From Candidatus Paralachnospira avium (GTDB taxonomy: Bacteria; Bacillota; Clostridia; Lachnospirales; Lachnospiraceae): DNA of 64,000 nucleotides. Under the pieces are notes generated by a model that was given only the letters and a program-made list of their open reading frames with translations, made no database searches and was not told where the DNA came from. A program made the position numbers and the translations under genes. The DNA lies in assembly GCA_904420245.1 (NCBI GenBank), contig CAJFUL010000030.1, forward strand, positions 18,306 to 82,305, in the 5' to 3' direction. Numbering within the stretch: position 1 is the first letter of the stretch; every line of letters begins with the position of its first letter. Shown here one piece after another: positions 42,619 to 51,816 of this stretch.

Positions 42619-43861
42619 TCTTATACCGTTCCAGGATGCATCTTCTCAAAAGATCCAGGGCCCGGACCACGGCCTGCTCCCGGATCTTCATCCGGTTTCC
42701 CGTAAAGTGGAATTCCTCCACCACCACTTCATCCTTGATATAACAGGAGATATAGACAAGGCCCTTGGGCTCCTCCTTCGTATCCTCCGGTCCGGCAAAG
42801 CCGGTGACCGCCACACAGATATCCGAATCCGAAGCAAAGATCCCGCCCTTGGCCATTTCCTTGGCTGTCTGGCTGCTGACCGCTCCATATTTTTTCAGAG
42901 TGGACTTGTTCACATCCAGGATCTTTCTCTTGGCCTTATTGGAATAGGTGATGAACCCCTCCTGGAAACATTCGGAAGCTCCGGCCACATTGACGATGCG
43001 GCTGGCCAGCATGCCTCCCGTCATGGATTCCGCCGTGGTGACCGTCAGCTTGTATTTCTTCAACAGCTTGACCACCACATCCTCCAGGCTTTCCTCTTCG
43101 GAGGCGCTGTAGACATTGACGCCGAACCGTTTTTTGAGCTCCTTGACTACAGGCTTCACCAGCTTCTTGGCCTCTTCCTCGCTTCCCGCCTTGGCCGTGA
43201 CCCGCAGATGCGTCTCGCCGGTCTTGGCGTAAGTGGCGATGGTGGGATTCGTCTGGGCGTCGATGAGATCCAGGACCGCCGTCTCCACGGCGCTCTCTCC
43301 CACACCGCAGACCTTCACCATCTGGGAATATATGGTCTCCGGCTGGAGGCTCCTCAGATACGGGGCCACCTGCTCCTCAAACAGAGGCTTGAGCTCTCCG
43401 GGCGGGCCCGGCAGCAGGACTGCTCTCTTTCCGTCCTTTTCCAGGATAAGGCCGGGAGCCGTGCCGTTGTGGTTGTCCAGCACCCTGCTCCCCACGGGAA
43501 CGATGGCCTGCTTCCAGTTGTTGGCCGTGACGTCCTTTCGTCCGGTGGCCCTGAAATAGGACGCGATCCGCTCCTTCGTGTGGGGATCCTCCGCCAGCTC
43601 AAAGCCCATGACCTTCGCGCAGACCTCTTTGGTCATGTCGTCCTCCGTGGGCCCCAGACCGCCGGTCAGGATCACCACGTCACTGCGGCCAAACGCTTCC
43701 CGGATGGCCGCCGTCATCCGCTCTTCATTGTCTCCCACCACGGTGTGGTGATAGACGGAATAGCCTAAAACCGCGCATTTGCGCGACAGGTACTGGGCGT
43801 TGGTATTGGCGATATTGCCCAGCAGCAATTCCGTTCCCACTGCCAAGATCTCTACAACCAT
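42608..43861 (-). CDS. cinA: CinA-family protein (competence/damage-inducible; nicotinamide-nucleotide amidase)
   Basis: A 417-residue two-domain protein: N-terminal MoCF/COG1058 domain (VEILAVGTELLLGNIANTNA, ILTGGLGPTEDDMTKEV, VLLPGPPGELKPLFEE) and C-terminal CinA/PncC amidohydrolase domain (TTAESMTGGMLASRI, AVTGFAGPEDTKEEPKGLVY). It probably salvages damaged NAD intermediates. The start overlaps the pgsA stop by one base (ATG/TGA-type). Confidence 0.95.
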   Translation of the reverse strand: MVVEILAVGTELLLGNIANTNAQYLSRKCAVLGYSVYHHTVVGDNEERMTAAIREAFGRSDVVILTGGLGPTEDDMTKEVCAKVMGFELAEDPHTKERIASYFRATGRKDVTANNWKQAIVPVGSRVLDNHNGTAPGLILEKDGKRAVLLPGPPGELKPLFEEQVAPYLRSLQPETIYSQMVKVCGVGESAVETAVLDLIDAQTNPTIATYAKTGETHLRVTAKAGSEEEAKKLVKPVVKELKKRFGVNVYSASEEESLEDVVVKLLKKYKLTVTTAESMTGGMLASRIVNVAGASECFQEGFITYSNKAKRKILDVNKSTLKKYGAVSSQTAKEMAKGGIFASDSDICVAVTGFAGPEDTKEEPKGLVYISCYIKDEVVVEEFHFTGNRMKIREQAVVRALDLLRRCILERYKNEK

Positions 43862-44406
43862 CAGGCTTCTCCTTCCTTAAGTACTTTGATATTCTGCCGG
43901 ATATATTCCTCCAGGGAAATGACCGTCAGGATCAGCGCCAGCCAGACGAAAGTCTGCGTCACCATCCAGAGGCTCTCCAGGTCCAGGATCAGCAGGATGA
44001 TCATCACCATCTGGGAAACGGTCTTCAGCTTCCCCCAGTAGTTTGCCGCGATCACCACCCCGTTGTCTGCCGCCACCAGCCGGAATCCGCTGATGATGAA
44101 CTCTCTAGCGATGATGATGATGACGATCCAGGCCGCCAGCTCCCCGTTTTCCACAAAACAGATCAGGGCCGAGCAGACCAAAAGCTTGTCCGCCAGAGGA
44201 TCCATGAATTTCCCGAAATTGGTCACCAGATGGTACTTCCTGGCAATGAAGCCGTCCAGGAAATCCGTAAAGCTGGCGGCGCAGAAAAGCACCAGAGCCA
44301 CGATCCTCCCGGCGTATCCCAGGAAATCCGTCAGCATGAAAAACACGAAAAAGGGGATCATCAGGACCCGCAGAATGGTCAGTTTATTGGGCAGATTCAT
44401 CTTCAT
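43861..44406 (-). CDS. pgsA: Phosphatidylglycerophosphate synthase
   Basis: Makes phosphatidylglycerophosphate from CDP-diacylglycerol and glycerol-3-phosphate, feeding Cls. The 181 residues have about five membrane helices and an intact CDP-alcohol phosphotransferase motif: TDFLDGFIAR...GKFMDPLADK. It starts inside the last codons of rimO (23-bp overlap) and abuts cinA, a conserved Firmicute order. Confidence 0.96.
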   Translation of the reverse strand: MKMNLPNKLTILRVLMIPFFVFFMLTDFLGYAGRIVALVLFCAASFTDFLDGFIARKYHLVTNFGKFMDPLADKLLVCSALICFVENGELAAWIVIIIIAREFIISGFRLVAADNGVVIAANYWGKLKTVSQMVMIILLILDLESLWMVTQTFVWLALILTVISLEEYIRQNIKVLKEGEA

Positions 44407-45724
44407 CGCAAAGCTCTCCTATCAAATCATATTCTAAAGCGCCGGTCACTCTCGCCCGGACAAACATCCCGCTTTCCAGTTCCAGCGGAGTATTGAGGAA
44501 CAGATAGCCGTCCACGCCGGGGGCATCCATATAGGTGCGTCCCACATAAGCATCTTCTCCGGACACCTTTCCCTCGATAAAGACTTCCAGCTCGCGGCCG
44601 ATCATTGCCTCGCCGCAGGCCAGGGAGATCTCCTGCTGCAGCTCCATGACCCGGTCCCGCCGCTCTTTCTTGACTTCCTCGGGGATCTGTCCGGCCATAC
44701 CCGCCGCCGGAGTCCCCTCCTCCATGGAATACGGAAAGACTCCCAGCCGCTCGAATTCCATCTCATCCACAAAGTCCAGGAGTTCTTCCACGTCCTCCTC
44801 TGTCTCGCCGGGAAAACCGGTGATCATGGTGGTGCGGACGGCCATATCCGGGATCGCTTCCCGAAGCCGCCTGAGCCGCTCCGTGATCTCCTTCCTGCTG
44901 GTCTTCCTCCCCATCCTGGCCAGGATGCGGTCGCTGGCGTGCTGGATCGGGATATCCATATAGTGACAGACCTTTTCCTCCCTGCGGATGGTCTCGATCA
45001 GCTCATCGGTGATCTCTTCCGGGTAGCAGTACAGAAGGCGTATCCAGTGGATGCCGGGGATCCCGGCAAGTCCTTCCAATAGCTTCGGAAGCCTCTTTTC
45101 TCCATACAGATCCACGCCGTATAACGTCGTCTCCTGGGCCACCAGCACCAGCTCCCGGACTCCGCCCCTGGCCAGCTCCTCCGCTTCCCGGATCAGCTGC
45201 TCCATGGGCACGCTCCTGTAGCGCCCCCGGACGCTGGGGATCACGCAGTAGGTGCAGTGCTTGTCGCACCCTTCCGCGATCTTCAGATACGCATAGTGAC
45301 CGCCGGTGGTAAGGATCCGCCGTCCGCCTGCCGGCGGGGCGTCTATGCTGTCAAAGACCGCTTCCTTTTTCCCTCCCAGGGTCTGCTCCATCACCTCCAG
45401 GATCTTCTCTCCGGAGGCTGTGCCCAGGATGCCGTCCACCTCCGGGATCTCCCGGAGCACTTCATCCTGGTACCTCTGGGCCAGACACCCGGCGGCGATC
45501 AGGACCCGGCATTTTCCGGTCTCCTTCTGGGCCGCCATCTCCAGGAGCGTATTGATGCTCTCCTCCTTGGCGTCGCCGATGAAGCAGCAGGTGTTGACGA
45601 TGATCACCTCCGCTTCCGTCTCATCGTCGGTAAACTGATGGCCCGCCGCCGACAGGCTTCCCAGCATCCGCTCCGAATCCACCAGGTTCTTGTCACAGCC
45701 CAGGGATATAAACAGAATCTTCAT
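44384..45724 (-). CDS. rimO: Ribosomal protein S12 methylthiotransferase
   Basis: Radical-SAM enzyme that methylthiolates Asp of ribosomal protein uS12. The 446 residues show the UPF0004 domain (SLGCDKNLVDSE, NTCCFIGDA), the radical-SAM CxxxCxxC in GCDKHCTYCVIP, and a C-terminal TRAM domain (GRELEVFIEG). It carries the RimO-type signature rather than the MiaB one (GCDKN). First gene of the rimO-pgsA-cinA string. Confidence 0.96.
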   Translation of the reverse strand: MKILFISLGCDKNLVDSERMLGSLSAAGHQFTDDETEAEVIIVNTCCFIGDAKEESINTLLEMAAQKETGKCRVLIAAGCLAQRYQDEVLREIPEVDGILGTASGEKILEVMEQTLGGKKEAVFDSIDAPPAGGRRILTTGGHYAYLKIAEGCDKHCTYCVIPSVRGRYRSVPMEQLIREAEELARGGVRELVLVAQETTLYGVDLYGEKRLPKLLEGLAGIPGIHWIRLLYCYPEEITDELIETIRREEKVCHYMDIPIQHASDRILARMGRKTSRKEITERLRRLREAIPDMAVRTTMITGFPGETEEDVEELLDFVDEMEFERLGVFPYSMEEGTPAAGMAGQIPEEVKKERRDRVMELQQEISLACGEAMIGRELEVFIEGKVSGEDAYVGRTYMDAPGVDGYLFLNTPLELESGMFVRARVTGALEYDLIGELCDEDESAQ

Positions 45725-45749
45725 CCATCTCCATCCTTTTCATGCAAAC

Positions 45750-45775
45750 CAGGCAGGCGCTTTTCCGCCTGCCTG
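45750..45775 (-). terminator. Hairpin after rpoZ
   Basis: CAGGCAGGCG-CTTTTC-CGCCTGCCTG, a perfect 10-pair stem 8 bp after the rpoZ stop. On the minus strand it is followed by GTTTGCATG, a weak U-run, so it may be a partial terminator before rimO. Confidence 0.6.
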
Positions 45776-45783
45776 AGTCTTTG

Positions 45784-46056
45784 TCAATTTTCGATTTCTT
45801 CTTCCGGGATCTCTTCTTCGGGAATGTCGTCCTCGCCGACGATCTTCACCTTTCCCTCGCTCAGTTCCTCCACTGCAACAGACAGCGGCTTATGGGACGG
45901 CGTATCTGCCAGAGGCTCCTCCCCGGCAATGATCTGCCTGGCTCTCTTGGCCGTGGCGATCACGATGGAATAACGGCTCTGGATAATGGGCTGCTCGCCC
46001 GGCTCCACCTCACTGTTGACAACTTTGATCAAATCTGAATATGACGGATGCAGCAT
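45784..46056 (-). CDS. rpoZ: RNA polymerase omega subunit
   Basis: A 90-residue omega subunit: MLHPSYSDLIKVVNSEVEPG, SRYSIVIATAKRARQIIAGE and KPLSVAVEELSEGKVKI, then an acidic tail. The start at 46056 lies just inside the stop region of gmk (5 bp after). The yicC-remA-gmk-rpoZ order is typical of Firmicutes. Confidence 0.95.
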   Translation of the reverse strand: MLHPSYSDLIKVVNSEVEPGEQPIIQSRYSIVIATAKRARQIIAGEEPLADTPSHKPLSVAVEELSEGKVKIVGEDDIPEEEIPEEEIEN

Positions 46057-46061
46057 ATCAA

Positions 46062-46694
46062 TCAATCTCCTTCCACAAATTGCGTTAGATCCTTCCGGAT
46101 GCTCCGAATCAGCTCCTGGTTCCTGGCAGCCTTCCTGTGCTCGCTGCACATGATCTCATGGAGCTGGCTGACACAGGTATCCAGGTCGTCGTTGACCAGA
46201 AGATACTCGTACTCTTCCATTCCCTTTGCTTCCTCCACGGCCCTCTTCATCCGCTCCTCGATGACCGCTTCCGTCTCGCTTCCCCTGCCGGAGAGGCGTT
46301 CCTTCAAGACGGCGGCGCTGGGAGGGACCACAAAGACGAGCACCGCCTCCGGATACCGTTCCTTCACCTGCATGGCTCCCTGGATCTCGATCTCCAGGAT
46401 CACATCACGGCCGGCCTCGATATGGCTCATCACATAATCCCGGGGCGTCCCGTAGTGATGGCCCACATATCCGGCCCATTCCATCAGCTTGCCCTCTTTT
46501 TCCAGAGCGGCAAACTCCTCTTCCGTGATAAAAAAATATTCCCTGCCGTGCTCTTCCCCTTCCCTGGGGGAACGGGTCGTCACCGATATGGAGAGCGCGT
46601 AATTGCTGTGACGGGACAGCAGCTCCTTCACCACAGTCCCCTTTCCCACACCGGAAAAACCCGATAAGACCAGCACAAGTCCTTTTTTACTCAT
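46062..46694 (-). CDS. gmk: Guanylate kinase
   Basis: Phosphorylates GMP to GDP. The 210 residues have P-loop GFSGVGKGT (usual form GPSGSGKGT), the GMP-binding SVTTRSPREGEEHGREYFF (in part), and EIEIQGAMQVKERYP. It overlaps the remA stop by eight bases. Confidence 0.97.
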   Translation of the reverse strand: MSKKGLVLVLSGFSGVGKGTVVKELLSRHSNYALSISVTTRSPREGEEHGREYFFITEEEFAALEKEGKLMEWAGYVGHHYGTPRDYVMSHIEAGRDVILEIEIQGAMQVKERYPEAVLVFVVPPSAAVLKERLSGRGSETEAVIEERMKRAVEEAKGMEEYEYLLVNDDLDTCVSQLHEIMCSEHRKAARNQELIRSIRKDLTQFVEGD

Positions 46695-46965
46695 CCTCTG
46701 CCTCCCTGCCTGAAAATCCGGAATCGTTGAACCGTCCCGCTATGGTCTCCGGCAGCAGCGCCGAGAGGACCACATAGCCGTTGTCCATGACGATCAGTCC
46801 CTTGGTCCGTCGCCCCTGGGTGGCGTCCACACTGCGCCCCTCATCCCTGGCCGCCTGGATCAGGCGCTTGCCGGGAGCGGAATCGGGGCTGACCACGGCC
46901 AGCACCTTGTCCGTATGGACCACATTTCCATACCCGATATTGATCAGTCTTCCCAAAATCTTCAC
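46687..46965 (-). CDS. remA: RemA-family extracellular matrix regulator (DUF370)
   Basis: A 92-residue DNA-binding protein of the RemA/DUF370 family: LINIGYGNVVHTDKVLAVVS, SAPGKRLIQAARDEGRSVDA and RRTKGLIVMDNGYVVLSALL. It activates matrix genes in B. subtilis; in Clostridia the targets are unknown. One base after yicC. Confidence 0.94.
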   Translation of the reverse strand: MKILGRLINIGYGNVVHTDKVLAVVSPDSAPGKRLIQAARDEGRSVDATQGRRTKGLIVMDNGYVVLSALLPETIAGRFNDSGFSGREAEDE

Positions 46966-46966
46966 C

Positions 46967-47845
46967 TTATTCTATATTCTGGATCTGTTCTCTCACTTTT
47001 TCGATGGCCGTCTTCAGCTCGATGGCCGTACCGGAGATCTCGATGTCGTTGGCCTTGGAGAGGATGGTATTGGCCTCCCGGTTCATCTCCTGGGCGATGA
47101 AATCCAGCTTCCGCCCCACGGCTCCTCCCGCCGTCAGCGCCTCCTGCATGGCCTTTATATGGCTGGAGAGGCGGACCGTCTCCTCGTCCACGCAGATCTT
47201 ATCGGCAAAGAGCGTAACCTCCGCCGCGATGCGGTTCTCGTCGATGCCGCTCCCGGCCAGAAGCTCCGCCACCTTGTCCTCGATCTTCTCCCGGTATTCC
47301 TTCAGGATCTGGGGGGAACGCTCCTCGATCTGCGCCACCCATCCCGTCATGGAATCCAGCTTGCCCAAAAGGTCGGCCTTTAAATGCTCTCCCTCCGCGG
47401 TCCGCTGCTCCACGAACCGGTCCAGAGCGCCTGAAAGCGCTTCCTCCAAAAGCTTCCAGAGCTCTTCCTCGTCCTCTTCCCCCTGCTCGGCGGTGATGAC
47501 CTCCGGGTAGCGGGAAAGGGCAGCCACCTTCACGTCATTTTCAATGGCGAACTGGCTGCTCATCCTGGAAAAGATCTCCATGTATTCCCTGGCCAGGGCT
47601 TCGTTGTAGTTGAGGCTCAGGGCCCTGTCCGTAAAGGTCTCGCAGGTAATGTAAAGATCTACTTTTCCTCTCTGTATCTTTGTCTTCAGGAGGTTCCGGA
47701 TGTCTCCCTCGAAGACGTTCAGCTTCTTCGGCATCTTGATGCCCAAATCCAGATACCGGTGGTTGACGGACTTCATCTCCACCGAGATCTTATAATTTTC
47801 ATCGGACGCCTCAAACCGGCCAAAGCCTGTCATACTCTTTATCAT
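46967..47845 (-). CDS. yicC: YicC-family endoribonuclease
   Basis: A 292-residue protein with the YicC N-terminal domain (MIKSMTGFGRFEA, VEMKSVNHRYLDLGIKMPK) and DUF1732 C-terminus (KLDFIAQEMNREANTILSKA). Studied members are endoribonucleases. First gene of the yicC-remA-gmk-rpoZ unit with a strong promoter. Confidence 0.94.
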   Translation of the reverse strand: MIKSMTGFGRFEASDENYKISVEMKSVNHRYLDLGIKMPKKLNVFEGDIRNLLKTKIQRGKVDLYITCETFTDRALSLNYNEALAREYMEIFSRMSSQFAIENDVKVAALSRYPEVITAEQGEEDEEELWKLLEEALSGALDRFVEQRTAEGEHLKADLLGKLDSMTGWVAQIEERSPQILKEYREKIEDKVAELLAGSGIDENRIAAEVTLFADKICVDEETVRLSSHIKAMQEALTAGGAVGRKLDFIAQEMNREANTILSKANDIEISGTAIELKTAIEKVREQIQNIE

Positions 47846-47904
47846 CGATCTTTCCTTCCGGCCGGTCTTCTCATCGCGGCCTGCATTTATCCATAGTCGT
47901 GTCT

Positions 47905-47933
47905 ATTATAATTCATTCCCAATGGCAAGTCAA
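47905..47933 (-). promoter_or_regulatory. Sigma-A promoter of yicC-remA-gmk-rpoZ
   Basis: Minus strand: TTGACT (47928-47933), 17 bp, TATAAT (47905-47910). One of the closest matches to consensus in the window. Confidence 0.8.
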
Positions 47934-47976
47934 CTTTCCTGTCCCATAATTTTGTATGGCGGGTCCGGCCTTCTTA

Positions 47977-47985
47977 TGCTAGAAT
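47977..47985 (+). promoter_or_regulatory. Extended -10 promoter of the NFACT gene
   Basis: TGC followed by TAGAAT (47980-47985); the -35 region is not recognisable, which is usual for extended -10 promoters. The start codon is at 48006. Confidence 0.5.
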
Positions 47986-48005
47986 ATGGAATGGAGGTAA
48001 TGAAC

Positions 48006-49751
48006 ATGGCACTTGACGGAATCGTGATCGCCTGTATGGCGAAAGAAATGAGAGAACGCATCGTGGGCGGGCGCATTGCCAAGATCGCCCAGCCGGAACC
48101 GGACGCCCTGATGCTCACCATAAAGAATCAAAAGGACACCTGGAAGCTGTTTTTGTCGGCGGGCGCCAGCCTTCCCCTGGTCTACTTCACCGAGGGAAAC
48201 CGCCCGAATCCCATGACGGCTCCCAACTTCTGCATGCTGCTGCGCAAATATATCGGAAACGGCCGCATCCTTTCGGTGACCCAGCCGGGGCTGGAGAGGA
48301 TCCTGATGCTGGAGATCGAGCATCTGGACGAAATGGGAGATCTGTGCCGGAAGAAACTCATCGCCGAATTCATGGGCAAGCACAGCAATCTGATCTTCTG
48401 CGACCAGAGCGGCACCATCATCGACAGCATCAAGCGGATCCCCCTGTCTGTCAGCTCCGTCCGGGAGGTCCTGCCGGGACGTCCTTATTTCATCCCGGAC
48501 ACCATGCAGAAAAAAGATCCTCTGGCCGTGCCGGAGGAGGAGTTTCAAAAGCTGCTGGCCGGAAAGCCCGCGGCCCTGGGAAAAGCCCTCTATACCGGGC
48601 TCACCGGCATAAGCCCCGTCATGGCGGAGGAGATCTGCTTCTTGGCTTCCCTGGACAGCTCCCGGCCCGCCAACCTCCTCTCTCCCCTGGAGGTCTCCCA
48701 CCTGTACGGCACCCTGGGCCGGATGGCGGAAGACGTGCGGGAGGGGCAGTTTTCTCCCTGCATCCTCTATGACGGCCGGACGCCGGTGGAGTTCTCCGCC
48801 CTGCCGCTGACCCATCTGGGGAAGCTTTCCTCCGTCTCCTTCCCTTCCATGAGCCAGGTCCTGGAATCTTACTACGCCTCCCGGGAGGCCCTCACCAGGA
48901 TCCGGCAGAAATCCGCCGAACTGCGCCATACGGTACAGACGGCGCTGGAACGGAACCGGAAAAAGTACGACCTGCAGATGCGCCAGCTGGCAGATACCCA
49001 GAAGCGGGATAAATTCCGGATCTGGGGAGAGCTCATCAACACCTACGGCTACGGCCTGGAGCCCGGAGCGAAGGAGCTTTCCGCTCTCAATTACTACACG
49101 GGAGAGACTGTGAAGATCCCTCTGGATGCCACCCTCTCCCCCCAGGAAAACGCCAAGAAATACTTCGACCGGTACGGGAAGCTGAAGAGGACTTTCGAGG
49201 CTCTGACGGAGCTTACACAGGAAACGGAAGAAGAGATCCGCTACCTGGAGTCCGTCTCCGCCGCCCTGGACATCGCCAGAGGCGAGGAGGATCTGGTGCA
49301 GATCAAGGAGGAGCTGCGGGAATCCGGCTTCATCCGGAAGCGGGGACGCGGCGAAAAAAAAGCCAGGATCACCAGCGTTCCCTTCCACTATCTGTCCTCC
49401 GACGGATTCCATATCTATGTGGGGAAGAACAACCTGCAGAACGAGGAGCTGACCTTCCGCTTCGCTTCCGGAGGCGACCTCTGGTTCCACGCCAAGGGGA
49501 TCCCCGGCTCCCATGTGATCGTAAAGACGGAGGGAAAGACCAAGGAGGAGCTCCCCAACCGGCTCTTTGAGGAGGCCGCGGCCCTGGCCGCCTACTACTC
49601 CAAGGGGCGGGACAGCGATAAGGTGGAGATCGACTATGTGGAGAAAAAGCAGGTGAAAAAGGTAAGCGGCGCCAAACCCGGCTTCGTGATCTACCATACC
49701 AACTACTCCATGGTGGCGTCCCCCTCCCTTTCTGGCCTCACAGAGCTTTAA
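48006..49751 (+). CDS. rqcH: NFACT-family ribosome quality-control protein (RqcH-like)
   Basis: A 581-residue protein with NFACT-N (MALDGIVIACMAKEMRERIV), a middle helix-hairpin-helix region (TGISPVMAEEICFLASL), a long coiled coil (about 285-420), and C-terminal NFACT-R (GGDLWFHAKGIPGSHVIVKT). Bacterial RqcH adds alanine tails to nascent chains on stalled 50S subunits; older annotations call it fibronectin-binding protein. The start at 48006 is set by GGAGG eight bases upstream. Confidence 0.93.
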   Translation: MALDGIVIACMAKEMRERIVGGRIAKIAQPEPDALMLTIKNQKDTWKLFLSAGASLPLVYFTEGNRPNPMTAPNFCMLLRKYIGNGRILSVTQPGLERILMLEIEHLDEMGDLCRKKLIAEFMGKHSNLIFCDQSGTIIDSIKRIPLSVSSVREVLPGRPYFIPDTMQKKDPLAVPEEEFQKLLAGKPAALGKALYTGLTGISPVMAEEICFLASLDSSRPANLLSPLEVSHLYGTLGRMAEDVREGQFSPCILYDGRTPVEFSALPLTHLGKLSSVSFPSMSQVLESYYASREALTRIRQKSAELRHTVQTALERNRKKYDLQMRQLADTQKRDKFRIWGELINTYGYGLEPGAKELSALNYYTGETVKIPLDATLSPQENAKKYFDRYGKLKRTFEALTELTQETEEEIRYLESVSAALDIARGEEDLVQIKEELRESGFIRKRGRGEKKARITSVPFHYLSSDGFHIYVGKNNLQNEELTFRFASGGDLWFHAKGIPGSHVIVKTEGKTKEELPNRLFEEAAALAAYYSKGRDSDKVEIDYVEKKQVKKVSGAKPGFVIYHTNYSMVASPSLSGLTEL

Positions 49752-49884
49752 AAGCCATCGGAAGAAGCATTTTTATAAGAAAAAATGACGAATTTGCAAA
49801 AATGCTCTTGCTCTTTCCGTCAAAATCTGGTTATCTATTATATGGTATCTGTTGACCAAAAAATAAAATTGCGAGGTGTATTCC

Positions 49885-50748
49885 ATGAAACCTATCAAAG
49901 AAGGGAAAGTCCGTGAGATTTATGACAACGGCGACAGCCTGATCATGGTCGCAACCGACCGCATCAGCTGCTTTGATGTGATCTTAAACAATCAGGTGAC
50001 CAAGAAAGGCACCGTACTGACCCAGATGTCCAGATTCTGGTTTGAATTCACAAAAGACATCCTTCCCAACCACATGATCTCCACCGATGTGGAGGATATG
50101 CCGGAGTTTTTCAGACAGCCCCAGTTTGACGGCAACAGCATGATGTGTCGAAAACTCCATATGCTTCCCGTGGAATGTATCGTCCGCGGCTACATCACCG
50201 GCAGCGGCTGGGCCAGCTACCAGAAGGACGGCACCGTATGCGGCATCCGGCTTCCGGAAGGCCTCAGGGAATCGGATAAGCTTCCGGAGCCCATCTACAC
50301 GCCTTCCACCAAGGCGGAGCTGGGTGACCACGATGAAAATATCTCCTACGAGCAGAGCATTGCCCATCTGGAAAAATACTTCCCCGGAAAGGGCGAAGAA
50401 TACGCCGGGAAGCTTCGGGACTACACCATCGCCCTCTATAAAAAATGCGCCGACTACGCCCTTAGCCGCGGCATCATCATCGCCGACACCAAGTTCGAGT
50501 TCGGTCTCGATGAAGAAGGAAATATCGTCATCGGCGACGAGATGCTGACTCCCGACAGCTCCAGGTTCTGGCCTGCCGACGGCTACGAGCCGGGACACGG
50601 ACAGCCCTCCTTTGACAAGCAGTTCGCCCGTGACTGGCTGAAGGCCAATCCGGACAACGACTGGACCCTTCCGGACGACATCGTAGAAAAGACCATCGGC
50701 AAATATTTACAGGCCTATGAGCTCCTGACCGGAAAGAAATTAGCTTAA
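49885..50748 (+). CDS. purC: SAICAR synthase
   Basis: Joins aspartate to CAIR in purine synthesis. The 287 residues show KPIKEGKVREIYDNGDSLIM, VATDRISCFDV, VECIVRGYITGSGW and the GIIIADTKFEFG loop. ATG 49885 is three codons after an in-frame GTG; the GAGGTG element favours the ATG. No other pur gene is adjacent. Its stop is 18 bp upstream of inverted repeat A. Confidence 0.96.
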   Translation: MKPIKEGKVREIYDNGDSLIMVATDRISCFDVILNNQVTKKGTVLTQMSRFWFEFTKDILPNHMISTDVEDMPEFFRQPQFDGNSMMCRKLHMLPVECIVRGYITGSGWASYQKDGTVCGIRLPEGLRESDKLPEPIYTPSTKAELGDHDENISYEQSIAHLEKYFPGKGEEYAGKLRDYTIALYKKCADYALSRGIIIADTKFEFGLDEEGNIVIGDEMLTPDSSRFWPADGYEPGHGQPSFDKQFARDWLKANPDNDWTLPDDIVEKTIGKYLQAYELLTGKKLA

Positions 50749-50765
50749 CATTCCGGATAGAACCC

Positions 50766-50999
50766 AAAATACGGCGGACCCGGTTTGCACAAGTCCAGTA
50801 AAATGGACAATAGAAAAAGACAGGGGGCTCGATTTTTAATCCCTGACATGCAGGAAAGAGACAATCTCAGAAATTCGGGAGCCTGTGAAACATCTCTGTC
50901 AATACAGATCTTTCATGATAATCGTTGGGCTGAAGGCTGATCTGAGCGCTTTCAGCCCTTGTTTTATATATAACGGCACATGCAGAACATGCCCGGTCC
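50766..50999 (+). repeat. Inverted repeat A of the accessory island
   Basis: About 234 bp nearly identical, in reverse complement, to 57225-57474. Long matching stretches include ATACGGCGGACCCGGTTTGC and ATCTTTCATGATAATCGTTG. The one large difference is an 11-12-bp gap after CAGGGGGCT. It begins 18 bp after the purC stop. It holds two hairpins: TCTGTcaatACAGA and GGGCTGAA...TTCAGCCC (50927-50958), the latter followed by TTGTTTTATATAT, so it may terminate purC. The rest of the gap to 51063 shows no gene. Confidence 0.85.
50927..50972 (+). terminator. Terminator-like hairpin inside repeat A
   Basis: GGGCTGAAGGC-TGATCTGA-GCGCTTTCAGCCC then TTGTTTTATATAT. Both repeat copies preserve the stem, and each is downstream of its flanking gene in the terminating orientation (purC here, ilvA in copy B). 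Confidence 0.6.
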
Positions 51000-51063
51000 T
51001 TCTTCCATGACTGTCTTAAAAGTATCCAAACGGTTTCCAAACATTCTGGCCAGTCTCATGATC

Positions 51064-51816
51064 TTATACGAGAGAAAGCAGGAATTCTGCCAAACGTTCG
51101 ATTGGTTCCGGATTCGCAGACAATTCTTTTCCTGTCAGGCCCTCATTCATGATTTTTGAATCTGCTTTAAGACCAACTACGACCTGTTCTGCCTTCCATA
51201 CATTTTCATACATCATCTCCTGGTTATCTTCAGTGAGCTTGTTAAAGATATAATAGCATGGTTTTCCAATGCTCTCCGCCAGTTCTCCAACTTTCCCGGA
51301 AAGCTGCAGGGACTCATAAGAAGGATCAACGATCATCAGTACCAGATCCACGCCATTATCAATTCCCCTGCCGAAATGTTCCACCCCTGCTTCCATGTCA
51401 AGAAGGGCAAATTGCTCTTCCGTCAGCCGCAGATTCTGGACAAACTGTGTCATAACCGTTCCCATGGCGCAGGAACAGCCCTCATTTGCCTGGTGGATTT
51501 TCCCGCTGACCATCAGCTTCACCCCGTCTTTTAAACTATAGTACTTTTCCGGAATATCTTTCAGAGTCCAAGTTTCCTGAAAGAATTGATGGGTAAACTT
51601 AGAGAGCATCATATCATTTAATACAGTTTCTTTCCCACCAAAAAATCCAGTAAAATCTCCCGGGAGCTCCATCCCCAGCTGCCGGTGCAATCCATAGTTT
51701 GATTCATCCGAGTCAATGACCAAAACCTCTTTTCCACGTCTGGCCAGAGCTTTAGCCAGCAGACTGGTTATCGTGCTTTTCCCGCATCCGCCTTTTCCAC
51801 ATATCGTTATCTTCAT
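51064..51816 (-). CDS. Divergent CooC/ArsA-class metallo-ATPase (island)
   Basis: A 250-residue MinD/CooC-class ATPase with Walker A GKGGCGKST (7-15), which has Cys in place of the usual Val, a CxC metal pair at C114/C116 (NEGCSCAMG), and switch LLDMEAGVEHFGRG. The CxC position equals that of the operon CooC, so it is related to nickel-inserting ATPases, but the rest is distant from both operon proteins. It overlaps the zinc-ribbon gene by 4 bp. The likely role is metal insertion into an unidentified client protein (inference). Confidence 0.82.
   Translation of the reverse strand: MKITICGKGGCGKSTITSLLAKALARRGKEVLVIDSDESNYGLHRQLGMELPGDFTGFFGGKETVLNDMMLSKFTHQFFQETWTLKDIPEKYYSLKDGVKLMVSGKIHQANEGCSCAMGTVMTQFVQNLRLTEEQFALLDMEAGVEHFGRGIDNGVDLVLMIVDPSYESLQLSGKVGELAESIGKPCYYIFNKLTEDNQEMMYENVWKAEQVVVGLKADSKIMNEGLTGKELSANPEPIERLAEFLLSLV

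Noticed and set aside
49752..49884. Purine riboswitch or PurR box upstream of purC
   Set aside because: I looked for the conserved purine-aptamer pattern and saw none. Only an AGCATTTTT/AAAAATGCT inverted repeat of doubtful meaning is present, with a weak -10 TATTAT.
51258..51455. Frame antisense to the island ATPase
   Set aside because: No start context and no similarity; shadow of the minus-strand gene.
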